Shown here one piece after another: positions 60,663 to 64,000 of a stretch of 64,000 nucleotides of DNA (the first letter of the stretch is position 1; the number at the start of each line of letters is the position of its first letter). Source of the DNA: Leucaena leucocephala (taxonomy: Eukaryota > Streptophyta > Magnoliopsida > Fabales > Fabaceae); contig CM073558.1 in assembly GCA_037074615.1 (NCBI GenBank), positions 19,947,001-20,011,000 of the forward strand, read 5' to 3'. The notes below the pieces were generated by a model that saw only the letters and a list, made by a program, of their open reading frames with translations, did not search any database and was not told where the DNA came from. A program made the position numbers and the translations under genes.

Positions 60663-60849
60663 CTAACGGGGGTTGATCCGAATAGTAAATGGCTCGATAT
60701 CGCTTAAGCGAGATCTCGAGTTTGAGCCTTGGCGTATACAGAAAATCCCAGTTGGGAGACTCACCCACCATAGCCAGGTGCGCGATGCAGATCGGATCCG
60801 GATGTAGTCGGGGCAAAGCTCTGGTGAACAGGGTGAGCAACCAAAAAAA
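60663..60849 (+). mobile_element. tRNA-derived SINE, copy 2 (opposite orientation)
   Basis: Same family as 60210-60399: CTAACGGGGGTTGATCCGAA, B-box-like GAGTTTGAGCC, GGGAGACTCACCCACCATAG, CCAGGTGCGCGATGC, and an A-run. It is flanked by a perfect 17-bp target duplication ATAATATGTGAGACTTA (60646-60662 and 60850-60866). It has more CpG decay in the B box than copy 1. Confidence 0.92.
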
Positions 60850-60866
60850 ATAATATGTGAGACTTA

Positions 60867-61440
60867 TGTTAAAAAATATATATACAAAAAATAAGGAATT
60901 ATTTGGCAAAACTTTGTTATCATTTGTCGCTGTGATCGAATAATTTTTTTTTAAAAAAAACAATGTATATGCATATGATTTTAATTATTTCTGGAGGAAA
61001 TAAACAATGGAGTACAATATAATTGGTTCCATTAAAAAAATATAATTTTGGTCAATAAATTTATCCTAATTATTTTGGGGAAGATTGACTCATTAACCTC
61101 TGTTGTTGATAGGGTGTATCTCAATTTAAAATAAAAATAATAATTTTTTATAAAATATTATATCTAAATTGACACGAGTAAATTCAACTTCGGGATGCAT
61201 TGCGAAGCATGCAAGTTATGACCATGTAAAATGAATAAAATTGATAATACACTAAAACTACGAGTCGTTTCGAAAACTGCAATCAAACGAGGAGTCGTTT
61301 CAAGAATTACCATAGGCATCGGATCAGCGAGGTGGAGTGTTGAACGAGAGTTCCCATCTATTAAGTCATCATTGCTTAATGGTGGAGTCGTCAAGATTGT
61401 TGTCTTCGATTTTTCCTCCATTTAAGTTTCTGAGGATTCA
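60867..61440. other. Spacer and alpha-SNAP promoter region
   Basis: AT-rich to about 61180, then GC rises toward the gene. Repeated AGTCGTTTC (61263, 61294) is present. No certain TATA box; TTATACAGTTATACC near 61450 is the nearest candidate. Confidence 0.4.
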
Positions 61441-61526
61441 CAACGCGCTTATACAGTTATACCATTCCTTTGTCTTCTTCAAACTCTCTCTCTCTCTCAC
61501 TCTAGAGGAGAGAGAAGTATATCACA

Positions 61527-63628
61527 ATGGCCGATCTCATAGCCAAAGGACAGGATCTCGAGCAGAAAGCAGAGAAGAAGATCAGTGGCTGGACCTTATT
61601 CGGCACTAAATACGAAGATGCTGCTGAGTTGTTCGAGAAGGCCGCCAATTCCTTCAAACTCGGAAAATCTTGTTCGTATTTTGCTTCTCTTGATTTTCTC
61701 ACCGTCTTGTAATTTCTTATTTACAAACTTGAAAAATTTGAATTTCCGACTTTTGCGATATTCTTCATACTTATAAGTCATATAGACTAGCTTAAGATGT
61801 ATATCTATGCGTGTTTTAAACTTATATTCAGGGGACAGAGCAGGGGCTGTCTTCATCAAGTTGTCCAAGTGTCATCTGAAGGTATGTCAGCATAATATGT
61901 TCATAATCTTATTTTGCGCCATTTTTTCTTGGGTGAATTAAGCAGTCCTCTGCACTTATATATACAGTTGGAAAGCAAGCATGAAGCTGCTGGTGCTTAT
62001 GTGGGTGCTGCCCACTGCTACAAGAAAACATCCTCAACAGGTGCGCTATAAGATTTTTGTTATATACAGGAGTGCGAGTGTTAGCTGTTGAGTAGCAACT
62101 ATACTCATGGAGATTCTTCATAAACCTGCAATCTTCACTGCTTGAATCTTTCCTTTATCTATCGTTCATGTGCCAGGGGTTGGAGATCGATGATTCAGGA
62201 GATTAGCTATAATTTTGGAATTTTGGTTTTTAAATCAACAAGTGAATAGATTAATGGCTACAATGCTCATTGTGATTGTTCTATTTCCGAAAAGTTTAAG
62301 CTAATGTTTTATTGTTTTCATGCCTATCTAGGAGCCATATCATGCTTAGATCAAGCAGTTTGCCTCTATACTGAGATTGGTAGGCACAACATGGCTGCAA
62401 GATACTGCAAGGTACTTTGTGTTGGAATTTTACCATTCTATGCTTTGCTTCTCCTAGTTCTTTGATAACTCTCTGTCGTAAGTGTGTTTTGTCATTTTGC
62501 TGCCTTCATAAAGGTCTAGTAATACAAGTATGAGAGCTGACTGTATGGTGGATTTTTTCTTTCCTGAATTTAGGAAATTGGTGACCTGTACGAACTTGAT
62601 CAAGACATAGAGAATGCTACTTTATATTTTGACAGGGCTGATGAATTTTTTGAATTAGCGGATGCGACAACCTCTGCCAACCAGTGCAAATTGAAAGTTG
62701 CACAGTTTTCTGCTCAACTTCAACTGTGAGAACTTTTCTGCCTGTTTTCAATAATGCGCTTTTACACTTCTATGATGGAAATTCTGCTTATTTAACTTTA
62801 CCAGTCAATCTAAAAGATTTTGCATTCATCTTTGGAATTCCATTAGTTCTCATTTTTACAGTTCTAGAAGTTGTCATCTAATTTCACTGAGGTTAAAACT
62901 TAAACGTGCCATCTGATTTTCCTTTTGCACATACCTTGGTATGTATGAAAATGTTTTATCGCCATTGAAAATATGGATGTAGTGAATAAGATGAGGCATG
63001 TGATATATATTGAAGTATATTGATCTACTTGATATTCATCAATATCCAGATATCAGAAGGCAATAGATATATTTGAAGATATTGCTCGACAGTCACTGAA
63101 CAGTAATTTACTGAAATATGGAGTTAGAGGACATCTTCTTAATGCTGGCCTTTGCCAGCTTTGTCGAGGGGATATTGTTGCAATTACCAACGCCTTGGAG
63201 CGATATCAGGTCTTTTAAAGTGACTTCTTTATAAACGAGATGTTAATATTTTATTGTAAGACATGCTATAACACTAGTTTAATTGATCATGTAGGACTTG
63301 GATCCAACTTTCTCCAGAGTTCGTGAGTACAAATTTTTAGCTGTAAGTGTTCAATTTGGCTAGTAATGTTGACTCCAGGAGGGGGGAAAACTCCCAACCC
63401 TATTTAAATGATCTCACCCTTGCATAGATTGAAGTTAACAATAAAAGTCGGTATGCAGTAACTGCTATCTGCATAGCTTGTTAACCTTTTGTAGCCATTT
63501 GAAGATTCATTGTTCTATATCATTTGAGAAGTTTTGTCACATTTCAGGATTTGGCATCTGCAATTGATGAGGAAGATGTTGCAAAATTTACTGCAGCGGT
63601 CAAGGAATTTGATAGCATAACCCCACTG
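61527..63628 (+). CDS. ASNAP: Alpha-SNAP (alpha-soluble NSF attachment protein), exons 1-8; last exon beyond the right edge
   Basis: Alpha-SNAP binds SNARE bundles and recruits the ATPase NSF, which takes them apart after membrane fusion. Coding exons: 61527-61671, 61832-61881, 61968-62040, 62332-62411, 62574-62725, 63050-63209, 63295-63342 and 63548-63628, all with GT..AG introns and consistent phases. They encode 263 residues: MADLIAKGQDLEQKAEKKIS, SWDRAGAVFIKLSKCHLKLE, HEAAGAYVGAAHCYKKTSST, GRHNMAARYCKEIGDLYELD, FDRADEFFELADATTSANQC, YGVRGHLLNAGLCQLCRGD and AVKEFDSITPL. The usual length is about 289, so only the C-terminal 26 or so residues (the NSF-stimulating end) are missing, and 63629-64000 contains no matching exon. 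The repeated helical hairpins are TPR-like. The leader is a CTCTCT-rich stretch (61480-61505). No frameshift or odd residue is seen. Confidence 0.96.
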
Positions 63629-63825
63629 GTATATTTAACACTTCTGTGTCAATGAACGTAAATTCTTTAAAACAACTTTTCTCATTCACATACTGAGTGG
63701 TGAAAAAATATCATGAAATGTTGATCTCCTCAACGGTTTTCCTTCTGTTTAAACAATTCTATGGATGATTGTTAATAGAACCCTATAGCATTATACCACC
63801 TATATAGTCAACTTCACTTAGGGCA

Positions 63826-64000
63826 TGTTTGGTAGGTAGGTGGGAAGTGGAATATTCCATTTCTTTCATTTGGTACGATGGAAGTCACTTTCACTTCCAA
63901 CATTTTGGGACATTTCAATTCCATCATAAAAGCTGAGAATTGAGATGATGAAAGTGAAAGTGAAATTTTTGGGACTATTTTACCTCAGTTATAAAATTTT
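63826..64000. repeat. MITE-like element in the last alpha-SNAP intron, cut by the window edge
   Basis: It begins GGGCATGTTTGGTAGGTAGG and continues with repeated GGAAGTGGAAT / ACTTTCACTTCC and GAAAGTGAAAGTGAAA motifs. A GGGCATGTTTGG-type end is typical of plant MITEs. The other end is outside the window. Confidence 0.45.

Overview
The window is nuclear DNA of a flowering plant, almost certainly a eudicot. It is strongly AT-rich, its genes have GT..AG introns, it carries dense MITEs, hAT elements, SINEs and LTR remnants, and it encodes plant-type proteins (a RAPTOR with the plant N-terminus, LURP-one-related proteins, a Cf/EIX-type LRR receptor-like protein, a PPR fragment, MIR164). I cannot name the species.

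Layout. (1) 1-4.7 kb: 5' end of RAPTOR1 on the minus strand. Exons 1 and 2 are visible, and the 3.3-kb intron 1 holds a 1.37-kb non-autonomous LTR retrotransposon. (2) 4.7-14.3 kb: repeat-rich spacer with a multiply frameshifted LRR receptor-like pseudogene (7.96-10.08 kb). (3) 14.3-33.1 kb: a tandem minus-strand array of LURP-one-related (LOR15-like) genes. Three are intact three-exon genes (15.9, 19.8 and 28.75 kb), one is a frameshifted and interrupted pseudogene (23.4 kb), one has lost exon 2 (32.4 kb), and one locus keeps only flanking sequence (14.3-15.0 kb). Exon 2 is exactly 231 bp in the four copies that have it. A hAT element sits beside the TATA box of the first copy, and the 28.75-kb copy looks like a mosaic of two others. 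(4) 34.7-35.2 kb: a PPR pseudogene that seems to have lost its middle. (5) 35-61 kb: about 26 kb with no recognisable protein gene. It holds a MIR164 hairpin (44.7-44.8 kb) with a TATA box and a TCP-type site upstream, a large 21-bp minisatellite (47.3-48.7 kb), a complete hAT element with an 8-bp target duplication (56.05-56.80 kb), microsatellites and AT-rich MITEs. (6) 60.2-60.85 kb: two SINEs of one family in opposite orientation, each with a perfect target duplication. (7) 61.5 kb to the right edge: alpha-SNAP on the plus strand, eight coding exons visible and the last missing.

RAPTOR1 (TOR complex 1 scaffold), alpha-SNAP (NSF adaptor in membrane fusion) and MIR164 (repressor of NAC transcription factors) are unrelated housekeeping or developmental genes. 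The fast-changing parts are the defence-related LOR array and the receptor-like pseudogene. I found no bacterial-style system, tRNA, rRNA or CRISPR array.
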